A DNA stretch of 64,000 nucleotides, taken from Pseudomonadota bacterium. Lineage in GTDB: Bacteria; Desulfobacterota; Desulfobacteria; Desulfobacterales; RPRI01. Shown in pieces: positions 28,479 through 38,603 of the stretch. Numbering within the stretch: position 1 is the first letter of the stretch; every line of letters starts with the position of its first letter. Location: contig JAHITX010000123.1 of the NCBI GenBank assembly GCA_018817425.1, positions 62,001-126,000 of the forward strand, read 5' to 3'. The notes under the pieces were generated by a model. That model saw only the letters and a list, made by a program, of their open reading frames with translations, was not told the DNA's origin and made no database searches. The position numbers and the translations under genes are program-made.

Positions 28479-28579
28479 AGCCAACGGTAATCAATAAGCA
28501 TGTATGGAATGTCAGAGTCTTTTATCTTTTTGATCCTGAAGGACACCGCATAGAAATATGGCAATCCTTCAATATTTAA
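28460..28579 (+). pseudogene. Glyoxalase/bleomycin-resistance family C-terminal relic
   Basis: A start-less frame reading FYLFDPEGHRIEIWQS near its end, the typical C-terminal metal-site strand of glyoxalase-fold proteins, then TAA. Everything N-terminal is missing and TGA precedes it. Confidence 0.55.
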
Positions 28580-28664
28580 AATCTGAATGCATTCATTGGG
28601 AACAATAACGACAAATATAGCTTCTATAATTTAATTGCATTAAACATTAAACAAATGAAATAAA

Positions 28665-29480
28665 ATGGGCTATTTCTTCCAACAATTCGATCCTGTTACA
28701 CAGGCATTTATTGCCACACTTTTTACTTGGGGTGTCACTGCTGCCGGGGCTTCAATTGTATTATTTACAAAAGCTGTAAACCAAAAGCTTATGGACTCAA
28801 TGCTTGGCTTTGCTGCAGGCGTTATGATTGCCGCAAGCTTCTGGTCTCTTCTCGCACCAGGCATAGTAATGGCGGAACAGTTGGGGCACACTCCATGGTT
28901 GACGGCAGTCATCGGATTTATGGGTGGCGGAATTTTTATGAGACTGACCGATAAATTTCTGCCTCATCTTCATCCTGGCCTCAGTATTGACAAAAAAGAA
29001 GGGGTAAAAACCTCATGGCAACGAAGCACACTTCTGGTACTTGCCATAACTCTCCACAATATACCTGAGGGCTTAGCAGTAGGTGTTGCATTTGGAGCTG
29101 CTGCAGCTAATCTTCCTTCCGCCACAATCGGGGGAGCAATTGCTTTGGCAATCGGGATTGGAATTCAAAACTTTCCAGAAGGGACCGCTGTATCAGTGCC
29201 ATTAAGAAGAGAAGGGATGACTAAGGGCAAAAGTTTTTTCATGGGACAAGCTTCTGGCATAGTGGAACCGATTTCCGGAGTAATCGGAGCAATATTTGTT
29301 CTGAAAATGCAAAACATTCTTCCATACGCACTCTGCTTTGCAGCAGGAGCCATGATTTTTGTAGTAGTGGAAGAACTGATTCCGGAATCTCAAAGAAACT
29401 ATGCAAACATAGATCTGGTAACAATGGCAACAATGGCCGGTTTTTCAGTAATGATGATTCTTGATGTGGCTTTGGGGTAA
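28665..29480 (+). CDS. ZIP-family divalent metal transporter
   Basis: 271 aa integral membrane protein with about eight hydrophobic segments. The metal-site motifs of ZIP transporters are present: [10 protein letters not shown] and [13 protein letters not shown] members import Zn, Fe or Mn; the GufA/ZupT-like subgroup fits the length. Its stop lies only one base from the stop of the convergent nitrilase gene. No metal-regulator box was recognised upstream. Confidence 0.92.
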   Translation: MGYFFQQFDPVTQAFIATLFTWGVTAAGASIVLFTKAVNQKLMDSMLGFAAGVMIAASFWSLLAPGIVMAEQLGHTPWLTAVIGFMGGGIFMRLTDKFLPHLHPGLSIDKKEGVKTSWQRSTLLVLAITLHNIPEGLAVGVAFGAAAANLPSATIGGAIALAIGIGIQNFPEGTAVSVPLRREGMTKGKSFFMGQASGIVEPISGVIGAIFVLKMQNILPYALCFAAGAMIFVVVEELIPESQRNYANIDLVTMATMAGFSVMMILDVALG

Positions 29481-29481
29481 G

Positions 29482-31014
29482 CTATTTGAGCCACACCACC
29501 TTGTAAAGGTCTTTGCGCCGATTTTCAAGATTTCGCACACTCCCCTGCTGCCGTAATTCTTTGAGTAAATCAAGATCCAAATCAACCATAAGAGTCATTT
29601 CGGTGTTGGGTGTCGCTTCTGCTGCAATAGCATCGTGCGGAAAAGCAAAATCCGATGGTGTGAATACAGCCGACTGAGAATATTGAATGTCCATGTTTTC
29701 AACTTTCGGCAGATTACCAACACTTCCTGATATCGCCACATAACATTCATTTTCAATGGCACGGGCCTGAGCACATCGCCGAACCCTGAGATATGCATTT
29801 TGGGTATCTGTAAGGTACGGAACGAATAAAAATGTCATGCCCTTATCCGCCAGATACCGCGCCAACTCGGGGAACTCGACATCATAGCAGATGAGAATGC
29901 CGATTTTGCCTATATCGGTATCAAATATCCGGACTTCATCGCCCCCCTTCAATCCCCAATATTTTTCTTCGTCCGGCGTAATATGCAACTTGTACTGCGC
30001 CTCCCACGTACCGTCTCTACGGCATAAAAAGGATACATTGTACAAAAACTCATTTTTTAGTTGAGGAACACTGCCTGCGACTATGTTGATGTTGTAAGTA
30101 ATAGCCATATTGACAAATGCCGCCCGAATATCATCGGTATATTCCGCAAGGGATCGCATGGCTTCAGCCGGATTTTCCTGATTGAAATTTGTTAACAGTG
30201 GCGCGTTCATAAGCTCCGGAAACAAAACAAGATCCGAATTATAGCCTGCAACCGCATCCACAAAAAATTCAGCTTGCTGCAAAAACTCATCCAAATCATT
30301 AAAAGGGCGCATCTGCCATTGGACAACCCCTATGCGCGGATAGGATTTTCGTCCGCCGAATAATTTTTGCTTTTTTTCATAATAGATATTGTTCCATTCC
30401 ATCAATACCCCATATGCCTGGGACTGGGTATCTTCAGGTATATAATTTTTTATTATCTTTTTTATGTGAAAATCGTTTGAAAGCTGAAATGACAATACAG
30501 GGTCATAGATTTCATTGGCCTTGACTTTTTGAATATATTCGGAAGGAGACATAGCATCCGAGTGTTCACCATAACCGGGGATTCGTCCGCCAAAAATAAT
30601 GCATTTCAAATTCAATTTTTCGCATAATTCCTTACGGGCATCATATAAACGCCTTCCGATGCGCAAACCACGGTAATCCGGGTCAACAAAAATGTCGACA
30701 CCATACACTGCGTTTCCATCAGGATCGTGGCCTGTCATTTTGCCACCGCTAACAACATCCTCATAGCTGTGCCGGCTCTCAAACTCTTCCGCATTTACAA
30801 GAATAGAAAGAGCAGCAGCTACAACAGCACCTTTATCTTCGATACAAATTTGCCCTTCAGGAAAATTATCGATTAATGCGTTGTATTCATCCTCCTGCCA
30901 GGCACCACCCATTCCTGAATATACTTTATCCATTATTCGTTTGATGTGAGGGTAATCGTGGCGGGTTAACCCGCGCAATATTAATTTATACTCAGCTTGA
31001 TCAATTTCATTCAT
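29482..31014 (-). CDS. GNAT acetyltransferase-nitrilase fusion
   Basis: 510 aa. The N-terminal ~190 residues are a GNAT domain (VDPDYRGLRIGRRLYDARK is its CoA-binding region). The C-terminal ~290 residues are a carbon-nitrogen hydrolase with the Glu-Lys-Cys triad visible in LFPELMNAP, YKLHITPDE and ILICYDVEFPE. Bifunctional proteins of this layout are known as predicted amidohydrolase-acetyltransferases; the natural substrate is not established. Start ATG at 31014 follows CGGAGC. Stands alone, convergent with the ZIP gene. Confidence 0.9.
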   Translation of the reverse strand: MNEIDQAEYKLILRGLTRHDYPHIKRIMDKVYSGMGGAWQEDEYNALIDNFPEGQICIEDKGAVVAAALSILVNAEEFESRHSYEDVVSGGKMTGHDPDGNAVYGVDIFVDPDYRGLRIGRRLYDARKELCEKLNLKCIIFGGRIPGYGEHSDAMSPSEYIQKVKANEIYDPVLSFQLSNDFHIKKIIKNYIPEDTQSQAYGVLMEWNNIYYEKKQKLFGGRKSYPRIGVVQWQMRPFNDLDEFLQQAEFFVDAVAGYNSDLVLFPELMNAPLLTNFNQENPAEAMRSLAEYTDDIRAAFVNMAITYNINIVAGSVPQLKNEFLYNVSFLCRRDGTWEAQYKLHITPDEEKYWGLKGGDEVRIFDTDIGKIGILICYDVEFPELARYLADKGMTFLFVPYLTDTQNAYLRVRRCAQARAIENECYVAISGSVGNLPKVENMDIQYSQSAVFTPSDFAFPHDAIAAEATPNTEMTLMVDLDLDLLKELRQQGSVRNLENRRKDLYKVVWLK

Positions 31015-31255
31015 ACTTGCTCCGTATATTTGCTTTTGATTTTTTAACTATGCTTTAAGATTAAACCATAGTTGTTGTGAATGCAAATCCCATGTTATAT
31101 GAATTTCTAAACATTGCACACATTATGGCAATTGTTGTAAATTCGATCGCACTGTCAACATCGTCAGTGTAATCGCATTTGGATTTAATATAACCACCCC
31201 ACCCTAATAAAGAAATTCAAATGAATTACATCATAAAGGGAGCGCAGCTTTAATT

Positions 31256-31273
31256 CCCCCTTAATAAAGGGGG
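31256..31273. repeat. CCCCCTT/AAGGGGG hairpin
   Basis: A perfect 7-bp stem around an AATA loop, followed by a T-rich stretch on the plus strand. It lies between the nitrilase start and the NIL-ferredoxin promoter and resembles a dispersed intergenic palindrome more than a terminator of a local gene. Confidence 0.4.
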
Positions 31274-31312
31274 TTGTTTCGTCTTTTACCCTGTAAACAT
31301 CGTTCTCCAATC

Positions 31313-31340
31313 TTGACATTACCTTCAAATACGGTAATAT
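31313..31340 (+). promoter_or_regulatory. Sigma-70-type promoter
   Basis: TTGACA at 31313-31318 and TAATAT at 31335-31340 with a 16-bp spacer, 33 bp before the GTG of the NIL-ferredoxin gene. Confidence 0.6.
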
Positions 31341-31372
31341 CATTTTTAAAAAATATAACCGGAGGTATTAAA

Positions 31373-31798
31373 GTGTATTCGAGAATACTGATTCTCAGAT
31401 TTCCTGAAACTGAAGTGCAAAAACCATTAGTGTGTTCTCTTGTTAAAAATTATGATCTTATGTTTAATATCTTAAATGCAACTATTCTTCCGAAAAAAGA
31501 AGGAATCATGGTTCTTGAGCTTTTCGGTTCAAGAAAAAATTTTAATGAGGGAGTCAAATACTTAAAAGACCAGGGAGTAAAAGTACAAAACGCTTCCCAG
31601 GAAATAAAACGGGATAATGAAAAATGCACCCATTGCGGAGCATGCACCGCAGTATGCCCCACCGGTGCCCTTTCTATTCAGCGCCCTGAAATGATCATAG
31701 TGTATGATCAGAGCAAATGCAGTGTTTGTGAGCTCTGCGTCCCGGCCTGCCCACCACGCGCAATGAAAATGCGCCCTGTAGATAATAATTTTTTTTGA
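31373..31798 (+). CDS. NIL-domain ferredoxin
   Basis: 141 aa. The start is the GTG at 31373, with GGAGG 7 bp upstream; the ATG at 31274 is rejected because it lies before the promoter. Residues 1-75 form a NIL (ligand-binding) domain, followed by two [4Fe-4S] motifs (CTHCGACTAVCPTGAL and CSVCELCVPACPPRAM). NIL-ferredoxins occur with sulfur-transfer and methionine/homocysteine metabolism in anaerobes. The stop codon touches the mnmA start, so the ferredoxin may feed electrons or sulfur to tRNA thiolation; this is inference. Confidence 0.88.
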   Translation: MYSRILILRFPETEVQKPLVCSLVKNYDLMFNILNATILPKKEGIMVLELFGSRKNFNEGVKYLKDQGVKVQNASQEIKRDNEKCTHCGACTAVCPTGALSIQRPEMIIVYDQSKCSVCELCVPACPPRAMKMRPVDNNFF

Positions 31799-32863
31799 AT
31801 GCAAAAAAAAGCTGCTATTGCCTTAAGCGGCGGAGTTGATTCGCTTTTTGCAGCATATCTTCTGAAAGAACAAGGATATGATGTTACAGGAATACATTTT
31901 ACAACCGGTTATGAATATAGCGACAATTCTGATACAAGTAAAAACATAACTTATCATCGTAAAATAGAAGATCTTGGAAAACAGATCGGCATCAAAATTG
32001 AATTCATTGACTGTAGCAAAGAATTTAAAAAAAATGTTATAAACTATTTTACACAGACTTATAAAGCCGGAAAAACTCCCAACCCATGCCTGGTATGCAA
32101 CCCGTTAATTAAATTTAAAACGGTTCTTAAGTTTGCCCAAAAACTCGGATGCACATCTCTTGCTACAGGACACTATGCCGGTAAAATTTTAGGAAAAGAC
32201 GGCCTGTTTCATCTTTTAAAAGGAAAAGATACAAGAAAAGATCAGTCTTATTTTCTTTCTTTTCTTAGTCAAGAACAGCTTTCATGCGCATTGTTTCCTT
32301 TATATGAATTTACCAAAAAAGAAGTAATCAGACTATCGGAAGAAAAAGGATTACACCCTGTTGTCCAAAAAGAAAGCCAGGACATATGCTTTATCAAAGA
32401 CAATGACTACGGGAGTTTTCTTGTAAAAGAGACAGGGTTTGAACCCCAGTGCGGGATAATTGTTGATTCAAGCGGAAAAACAATAGGAAGCCATAAGGGA
32501 ATTCATCTGTTTACTATAGGACAAAGGCGTGGGATTAACTGCCCTGCTCCAAATCCTTATTATGTTCTTGGCATAGATACCGATTCCAACCGTGTAGTAG
32601 TCGGATCAAAAAATGATCTTTTAAAAACCCATTGTAAAATAGCAAACATAAACTGGATAGCAAAATCATTTTCATCTTCGGTTAAAGTTCATACACGAAT
32701 AAGATACCGTAATAAAGCGGTTCCATCCACACTTTTTCCGGAAGCGGATAATTGTGCAACTATAGAATTTGAAACTTCACAATCTGCGGTAACTCCCGGA
32801 CAAGGCGCAGTTTTTTATATCGGGGATGAAGTTATAGGCGGAGGTTTTATCGAAAATGCCTAA
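31799..32863 (+). CDS. mnmA: tRNA-specific 2-thiouridylase
   Basis: 354 aa. Makes the 2-thio group on wobble U34 of tRNA. The ATP pyrophosphatase loop is IALSGGVDSLFAAYLL; the two catalytic cysteines are in NPCLVCN and SQDICFI; GHYAG and RKDQSYFLS are also family motifs. Length is normal to slightly short. It directly follows the NIL-ferredoxin and overlaps the MtaB gene by 8 bp, giving a tRNA sulfur-modification operon. Confidence 0.94.
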   Translation: MQKKAAIALSGGVDSLFAAYLLKEQGYDVTGIHFTTGYEYSDNSDTSKNITYHRKIEDLGKQIGIKIEFIDCSKEFKKNVINYFTQTYKAGKTPNPCLVCNPLIKFKTVLKFAQKLGCTSLATGHYAGKILGKDGLFHLLKGKDTRKDQSYFLSFLSQEQLSCALFPLYEFTKKEVIRLSEEKGLHPVVQKESQDICFIKDNDYGSFLVKETGFEPQCGIIVDSSGKTIGSHKGIHLFTIGQRRGINCPAPNPYYVLGIDTDSNRVVVGSKNDLLKTHCKIANINWIAKSFSSSVKVHTRIRYRNKAVPSTLFPEADNCATIEFETSQSAVTPGQGAVFYIGDEVIGGGFIENA

Positions 32864-34166
32864 ATTTGTCACCACCACTCTTGGTTGCAAAGTAAATCAA
32901 TGTGAATCCGAATATATTTCAAAAGGCCTTTCCTTATCCGGTTGGTCATCGGCAGAAGATGGCGCTAAACCTGATGTATGCATAATAAATACCTGTACCG
33001 TAACCGCAAAAGCTTCCATGCAGTCAAGACAGGCCATAAGAAAGGCGATACGTTTACATCCTGAAGCAAAAATTATTGTAACCGGCTGTTATGCCCAAAC
33101 AGAACCTGATGAGTTAAATAAAATAAAAGGCGTTCATCATATTATCGGACAAAAGGAAAAACATAAAATCATTTCTGTAGCAAACAGCTTTTTTTCCGAT
33201 ACCTCCCCTGCCCTGTTTAAAGAAAATCTGATTGACAATAAGGGATTTATGCAGCTTCCCGCTCTTCATTCCGAAAGCAGGACAAGGGTTTTTCTTAAAA
33301 TACAGGATGGCTGTGAAGCTTTCTGCTCGTATTGTATAGTTCCTTATACACGAGGCAAAAGCCGCAGCATGCCTATAGAAACCGTGATTGAAAGTATAAA
33401 AAATATTAAAAAAGCAGGGCACCGTGAAGTAGTACTTTCAGGAATTCATATCGGAAAATACGGTCTTGATCTGTCTCCGAAAACTTCTTTGCTTGAATTG
33501 CTTACATTATTAGACTCTTTAAAAATAATTGATCGTATTCGCATAAGTTCGATAGAACCTAATGAACTTGTTTCTGAAATCATCAAGCTTTCCGCAAAAT
33601 CTGACATTATCTGCCCCCATTTTCATATTCCGCTTCAAAGCGGAGATAATGAAATACTTAATAAAATGCGAAGGCCCTATACTCGTGAATTCTTTAAAGA
33701 CCTTATAACAAAGATAAATGACCATATGCCGAATGCTGCAATAGGTGTAGATATTCTTGCAGGGTTTCCCGGTGAGACAGATGAAGCTTTTGAAAATACA
33801 TATTCCCTTATTCAGGAACTGCCGGTAACTTATCTTCATGTTTTTCCTTTTTCACCTCGCAAAAATACTGTTGCAGAGAATCTGCCCGGAAAGGTTTCTT
33901 CAGATATTGTAAAGGCAAGATGCGCTAGTATACGAAAACTTGGCAATTTAAAAAAAGCAAGTTTTTATAAAAAAGCAATAGGGACAGATCTTGATGTATT
34001 AATAGAAGAAAAAAGAGACCCGAAAACCAACCTGCTTAAAGGACTGTCCTCAAATTACATACCCGTACTTATAAGCGGTGATGACCGTTTAAAAAATACG
34101 ATAGTAAAAGTAAACATCAAAAAAGCTTTTGGAAATTATGTTGAAGGATCAATTTTGAGCACATAA
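32856..34166 (+). CDS. mtaB: tRNA t6A37 methylthiotransferase MtaB
   Basis: 436 aa radical-SAM enzyme that methylthiolates t6A37 in tRNA. The N-terminal UPF0004 domain begins TTLGCKVNQCESEYI, with further cluster cysteines in INTCTVT and VTGCYAQ. The radical-SAM CxxxCxxC is CEAFCSYCIVPYTRG, and a TRAM-like region ends the protein. The GCKVNQ start favours MtaB over MiaB. Co-transcribed with mnmA (8-bp overlap). No terminator was recognised in the 160 bp that follow. Confidence 0.92.
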   Translation: MPKFVTTTLGCKVNQCESEYISKGLSLSGWSSAEDGAKPDVCIINTCTVTAKASMQSRQAIRKAIRLHPEAKIIVTGCYAQTEPDELNKIKGVHHIIGQKEKHKIISVANSFFSDTSPALFKENLIDNKGFMQLPALHSESRTRVFLKIQDGCEAFCSYCIVPYTRGKSRSMPIETVIESIKNIKKAGHREVVLSGIHIGKYGLDLSPKTSLLELLTLLDSLKIIDRIRISSIEPNELVSEIIKLSAKSDIICPHFHIPLQSGDNEILNKMRRPYTREFFKDLITKINDHMPNAAIGVDILAGFPGETDEAFENTYSLIQELPVTYLHVFPFSPRKNTVAENLPGKVSSDIVKARCASIRKLGNLKKASFYKKAIGTDLDVLIEEKRDPKTNLLKGLSSNYIPVLISGDDRLKNTIVKVNIKKAFGNYVEGSILST

Positions 34167-34327
34167 TTACGATACCACTCCCAACGGACATTGTAAAAGA
34201 GCTTGTTTTGAACATCTGATTGACGACCCATCCTAAGCTTATATCCGTAATAATTTGTATTATTATTTTTAACAGAAGTATATTTAACTTTCAAGCAGTA
34301 ATATAAATAAAGTGGCTCTGAAGTGTA

Positions 34328-34933
34328 TTATTTATTAAATCGTCGTTTGAGCCCGGCCAAAGAGAATATGCCTGATCCAAGAAGAAGCATGGTAGCCGGT
34401 GCGGGAACAGCACTACTACTTCCAGAATTATAAGTAATATCATCAATACATACGTGAGCGTTATTACCACCGGCCCCCGAAAAAATCTCTATTTTGTCAA
34501 TATTATCCCATTCGGTCGTGTCATGAACCGACGAAAAGTCAACAAAGTATTTAAAACTATGAATGCTATCATTGATTTGAGATGTACTCGCAACTACAGA
34601 ACCTTCCAAGTAACCTAAAATAGTAATTGTGTAATGATCGGCATCCGTGTTAACAAATAAGCTGTCCAAGGAAAATGCGGTTGAAGTTGATATTACAACA
34701 GGATTGAAATATTTTGAATTAATGGAATAACTGCCATTGGTGCCATCCCACCTATAGTTTCCGTCATCAATGGCCGGTTTCGCATAAGAATCGGCCGTAA
34801 AATTAAAACCATGGTATGGATTGGTAAAAGAGATGCTGTTCAAATCTTCAAAATCCAAAACATCCGCAAAAGCAAACCCGGTGCCAAATAATAAAAAAGC
34901 AACGACAGTAAACAACATAATTAATCTTTTCAT
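34328..34933 (-). CDS. PEP-CTERM exported protein
   Basis: 201 aa. N-terminal signal peptide (MKRLIMLFTVVAFLLFGTG) and a C-terminal PEP-CTERM sorting signal (VPAPATMLLLGSG, then a hydrophobic stretch and GLKRRFNK), here with PAP replacing PEP. Between them is a beta-rich region of unknown function. Such proteins are processed by exosortase and often end in extracellular matrix; the exosortase gene is not in this window. AGAGGAG ribosome site. Confidence 0.88.
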   Translation of the reverse strand: MKRLIMLFTVVAFLLFGTGFAFADVLDFEDLNSISFTNPYHGFNFTADSYAKPAIDDGNYRWDGTNGSYSINSKYFNPVVISTSTAFSLDSLFVNTDADHYTITILGYLEGSVVASTSQINDSIHSFKYFVDFSSVHDTTEWDNIDKIEIFSGAGGNNAHVCIDDITYNSGSSSAVPAPATMLLLGSGIFSLAGLKRRFNK

Positions 34934-35659
34934 ATTTTACTCCTCTCTAATGGTTTCAATATCCGATAAATAATATTTAATTACTTAAAATTCACATAGA
35001 ATAATAAATCACATAATCGCTACAGGCGATTTCGCCTCTATAGGTCAAAATTATCCTTTACTAAGCAATATTCGTTCCATTCTTATATCTATTTGATTTT
35101 AAAAAGATTGCTTTCAGCCAAATTATTTACTGGGAACAAAGTGTAAAGATATCCGACAATATTTATTGATTTGGAGGCTTCCGAAGGAATGCAATATAGC
35201 TTAAATACACTGCCACAAAGCTTTTAAGACAAAATTCGAAGATTGTAAAATATCCCGACAGTTTTAAATAAAACCAAGAAAGATATCCTCATCAAAAAGT
35301 TACCCCGGTAAACTATGAATCGTGACCTATGGCAGGCAACATTATCCATAAAATTTAGAATTAATTGATATAACTGGAATAATATTTAGTATTCTTCGAA
35401 CAGGCCTTCGCTAAAATTACGATAAACGATGTTTTCCGAAAAGAAAGCCCAATAACCGTAAAAAATCCTTTATAGTTTCTCTTTATGCCACAATAGTCAT
35501 AATTACAGATGTTTATCATATATTTTCTCACATCTCAAGAGACATTATAGCAAAATGTCGGATTTCTTTACAATCCGCCCTTCTGTAAATATATGACAAA
35601 AGTACGGCTATAAAAAATATTGGTAGTATTAGGTACTAAACTATTAAACTTGATTAATG
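34934..35659. other. AT-rich intergenic stretch without recognised features
   Basis: No convincing gene, RNA or repeat was seen here before the RAYT relic begins. Confidence 0.5.
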
Positions 35660-36082
35660 CTGGCTGATATGTTCGATAGAGTTTTATGCTAGGAAGAATC
35701 TTATTTATTGGAACTGGTGCGCTACATCCATCTAAACACTCTAAGGGCCGGGCTTGTTCCTGATTTAACAACGTTGCACAATTATCCATACTGCGGGCCA
35801 TAGTGTATTGATGGCAAAGGCTTTTGAGAAAGGGAGAGGATTTTGGGAGATGGGAAATTTGTTGAAAGTGTGCTTAAAGCTGCTGACGAGCAAATGAAAA
35901 ATACATATGATCTTCTGGCTCGCGGCTTTAACATAAACGGGGTAGCAACCAGAATTGCCGAAGTTCTGGCGGTTGAACCTGATAAAGTTTGAGCTGCCGG
36001 GAAACAGCGGGAAATTGTTCAGGCGCGCAGCCTATTGTGCTATTGGGCAGTCAGAGAGTTGGGGCTAACAATGGTATCTTAG
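35660..36082 (+). pseudogene. RAYT (REP-associated tyrosine transposase) relic
   Basis: The frame around 35693 reads EESYLLELVRYIHLN, a hallmark of IS200-like Y1 transposases of the RAYT group, and a later frame reads AAGKQREIVQARS, part of the usual C-terminal DnaA-like domain. Damage: in-frame TAG at 35690, a frameshift near 35798 (after YPYCG), another near 35850, and TGA at 35990 in place of Trp. The catalytic N-terminal domain is absent or unrecognisable. Confidence 0.75.
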
Positions 36083-36338
36083 AATGGCCTTGACACTAGT
36101 TTCAATAATTTACCTGCCGGGGCACGGAGTGGAGCTTTAGCGCTATCCTGTAATTTCATTTAGTTCCGGATACCGGATCAAGTCCGGCATGACGGTTTAG
36201 GATGTTTGAAAAAAACTATTATTTCCAAATGCGGTTACCATGTTTTTTTATTCCGTCAATATTGACATATTGCACAAGTTACAATATTATCCCAGAAGAA
36301 TCTTAAGCTACCGGAAACAATATAAACATTTGATTAAA

Positions 36339-38579
36339 ATGAATAAAATAAAACTAAATCCTATCATAATTTCCATACTCGTTATTATAGTTGCAACTAT
36401 ATCTTATGTTTTTGGCATAAACTTTCTGGATTTCATGGAATTAAAGACTATTGATTTACGATTTGAATCAAGGGGAATTGTTACACCATCGTCGGATATT
36501 GTTCTTGCGGTTGTTGATGAAAAAAGCATAAGAAATGAAGGCACATGGATCTGGCCAAGGTCAAAAATGGCAGACCTTGTAAATAAACTTTCGGATGCAG
36601 GTGCAAAAGTAATTGCATTTGATATAGGATTTCTTGAAGCTGATGAAAAAATCACTGTAAAAGCAATAGAAAGCATTCAAAATAAAATAAAAGAATCAAA
36701 TCAATTAAATCCTTCATTATCAAAATACCTTGAAGATCTCAAATTTCAAACAGACAGTGACAGGCTGCTTGCCACCGCAATTCATAATTCCAAAGCAAAA
36801 GTCATACTCGGATATTTTTTTCAAAACGATGATTCCACGACTAATGATATTGATGAAAAAGAAATTGAAATGCATCAGGCAAATGTGCAAAGCTCTGAAT
36901 ATAATACAATATTATATTTATCAAAATCTGCCCCAAAAGCACCGCTGATTGAAACAGTATTTCCTCAATCCAATATTAAGGAAATTTCGGATGCAACCAA
37001 TTATTCCGGCTATTTTAACATGTTTTCCGATAAAGATGGGGTAGTCAGAAGGCTTCCTGCCGTATTAAAATGCAAAGAGGCTTTGTATGCTCCTCTTGCT
37101 CTTATAACTGTTAGCGCTTTTCTTGATAAACAACTTTCTCTTAAAATATATGAATATGGCGTTGGAGAAATTGCTATTGGAAAACACTTGATACCAACCG
37201 ATGAATTAGGACATATATTAATTAATTACAGGGGCCCGGCACAAACTTTTAAGCCTATTTCAGTTACAGATATATTAAAAGGAAATGCGGATCTTAATCT
37301 TATAAAAGATAAAATTGTGCTTGTAGGTGTTACTGCAATAGGAATTTATGATCAAAGAGTAACGCCCTTTTCCAGTATTTTCCCGGGGCTTGAGATTCAT
37401 GCAAATATTATAGACAATATTTTATCAAATAATTTTTTGTATCAACCCAGCTGGGCCATTATCTCTGATATTTTTGCAATAATTTTTGCAGGTCTTACGC
37501 TTGGATTAATTGTACGAAGAACCAACCCTATAACAAGCGTTGGTGCATTATTGTTCTTATTTGGCGGATATATTATTTTATGTCAGCTTCTTTTTTCACA
37601 CAAAGGATGGATATTAAACATTGTGTATCCGCTCTCAACAATGGTTATTGTTTTTGTCAGTATAACCCTTTTTAAATATTTAACGGAATCAAAACAGAAA
37701 AAATATATAAAAGATGTATTTTCAACCTACCTTGCGCCTTCGGTAGTAAAACAGCTTATAGAATTTCCCGAAAAGCTTGATCTTGGTGGTCAGGATAGGG
37801 AAATTACTGCATTTTTTTCAGATATACAGGGCTTTACAACTATATCCGAATCGCTTTCACCTAAAGAGCTGGTTGAATTATTAAATGAGTTTCTGACTGA
37901 AATGACAGAAATTATTTTTGAACATGAAGGAACCGTAGATAAGTTTGTTGGTGATGCAATAATAGCTTTTTTCGGAGCCCCGAACGATTTACCCAATCAT
38001 GCCGAAGTTGCCTGCATGGCCTGTATCAAGATGCAGAAAAAACTGGTTGAGCTTAGATCAAAATGGAAACATGAGAATAGAGCTGCCCTTAAAATGCGCG
38101 TTGGAATTTGCAGTGGGCCTGCCGTTGTTGGTAACATGGGATCAAAAACCAGAAAAAACTATACAATGATGGGAGATACCGTAAATATTGCTTCAAGGCT
38201 TGAAAGCGTCAACAAAATTTACGGAGTATATTCATTAATTAGCGACTCAACGGCAACAGCGCTTGGAAGTAATGTTGTAACACGCGAAATAGATTCCGTA
38301 AGTGTTGTTGGCAAAAATGAACCTGTAACTATATTTGAGCTTGTAGGGTATTTAGAAGAAGTAACAGACAGGATGCAAATGACTTTTGACTTTTACGCAA
38401 AAGGGCTTTTGGCATACAGGAAGAAAAACTGGGATCAGGCAATATCGTATTTCATATCCGCCCTTGATATAACAATAAGCGACGGGCCAAGCAAAACAAT
38501 GCTGGCCCGCTGCAATGAATATAAAACCAACCCGCCGCATAACGGCTGGAATGGGGCATATGTGATTAAATCAAAATAA
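36339..38579 (+). CDS. CHASE2-domain adenylate/guanylate cyclase
   Basis: About 746 aa. One N-terminal membrane helix (PIIISILVIIVATISYVFG), a large extracytoplasmic CHASE2 sensor domain, two to three further membrane helices (about residues 370-450), and a class III nucleotide cyclase domain with the metal sites in AFFSDIQGFTTISE and FVGDAIIAFFGAP. An in-frame ATG at 36240 exists, but the sequence between it and 36339 does not look like the family N-terminus; neither start has a clear ribosome site. It faces the FecR gene tail to tail with 24 bp between them. Confidence 0.88.
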   Translation: MNKIKLNPIIISILVIIVATISYVFGINFLDFMELKTIDLRFESRGIVTPSSDIVLAVVDEKSIRNEGTWIWPRSKMADLVNKLSDAGAKVIAFDIGFLEADEKITVKAIESIQNKIKESNQLNPSLSKYLEDLKFQTDSDRLLATAIHNSKAKVILGYFFQNDDSTTNDIDEKEIEMHQANVQSSEYNTILYLSKSAPKAPLIETVFPQSNIKEISDATNYSGYFNMFSDKDGVVRRLPAVLKCKEALYAPLALITVSAFLDKQLSLKIYEYGVGEIAIGKHLIPTDELGHILINYRGPAQTFKPISVTDILKGNADLNLIKDKIVLVGVTAIGIYDQRVTPFSSIFPGLEIHANIIDNILSNNFLYQPSWAIISDIFAIIFAGLTLGLIVRRTNPITSVGALLFLFGGYIILCQLLFSHKGWILNIVYPLSTMVIVFVSITLFKYLTESKQKKYIKDVFSTYLAPSVVKQLIEFPEKLDLGGQDREITAFFSDIQGFTTISESLSPKELVELLNEFLTEMTEIIFEHEGTVDKFVGDAIIAFFGAPNDLPNHAEVACMACIKMQKKLVELRSKWKHENRAALKMRVGICSGPAVVGNMGSKTRKNYTMMGDTVNIASRLESVNKIYGVYSLISDSTATALGSNVVTREIDSVSVVGKNEPVTIFELVGYLEEVTDRMQMTFDFYAKGLLAYRKKNWDQAISYFISALDITISDGPSKTMLARCNEYKTNPPHNGWNGAYVIKSK

Positions 38580-38603
38580 AGCCCAACCCTCTCACCTTAA
38601 TTA

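Noticed and set aside
34311-34325. AAAGTGGCTCTGAA resembling a MITE end
   Set aside because: Too short and without the rest of the terminal repeat; chance or a decayed end cannot be told apart.
35568-35801. 77-codon minus-strand frame
   Set aside because: It is antisense to the RAYT relic.
36160-36205. CCGGATACCGGATCAAGTCCGG palindrome-like string split around GGATCAAGTCC
   Set aside because: A common type of dispersed repeat, but only one copy was seen here and no boundaries could be set.
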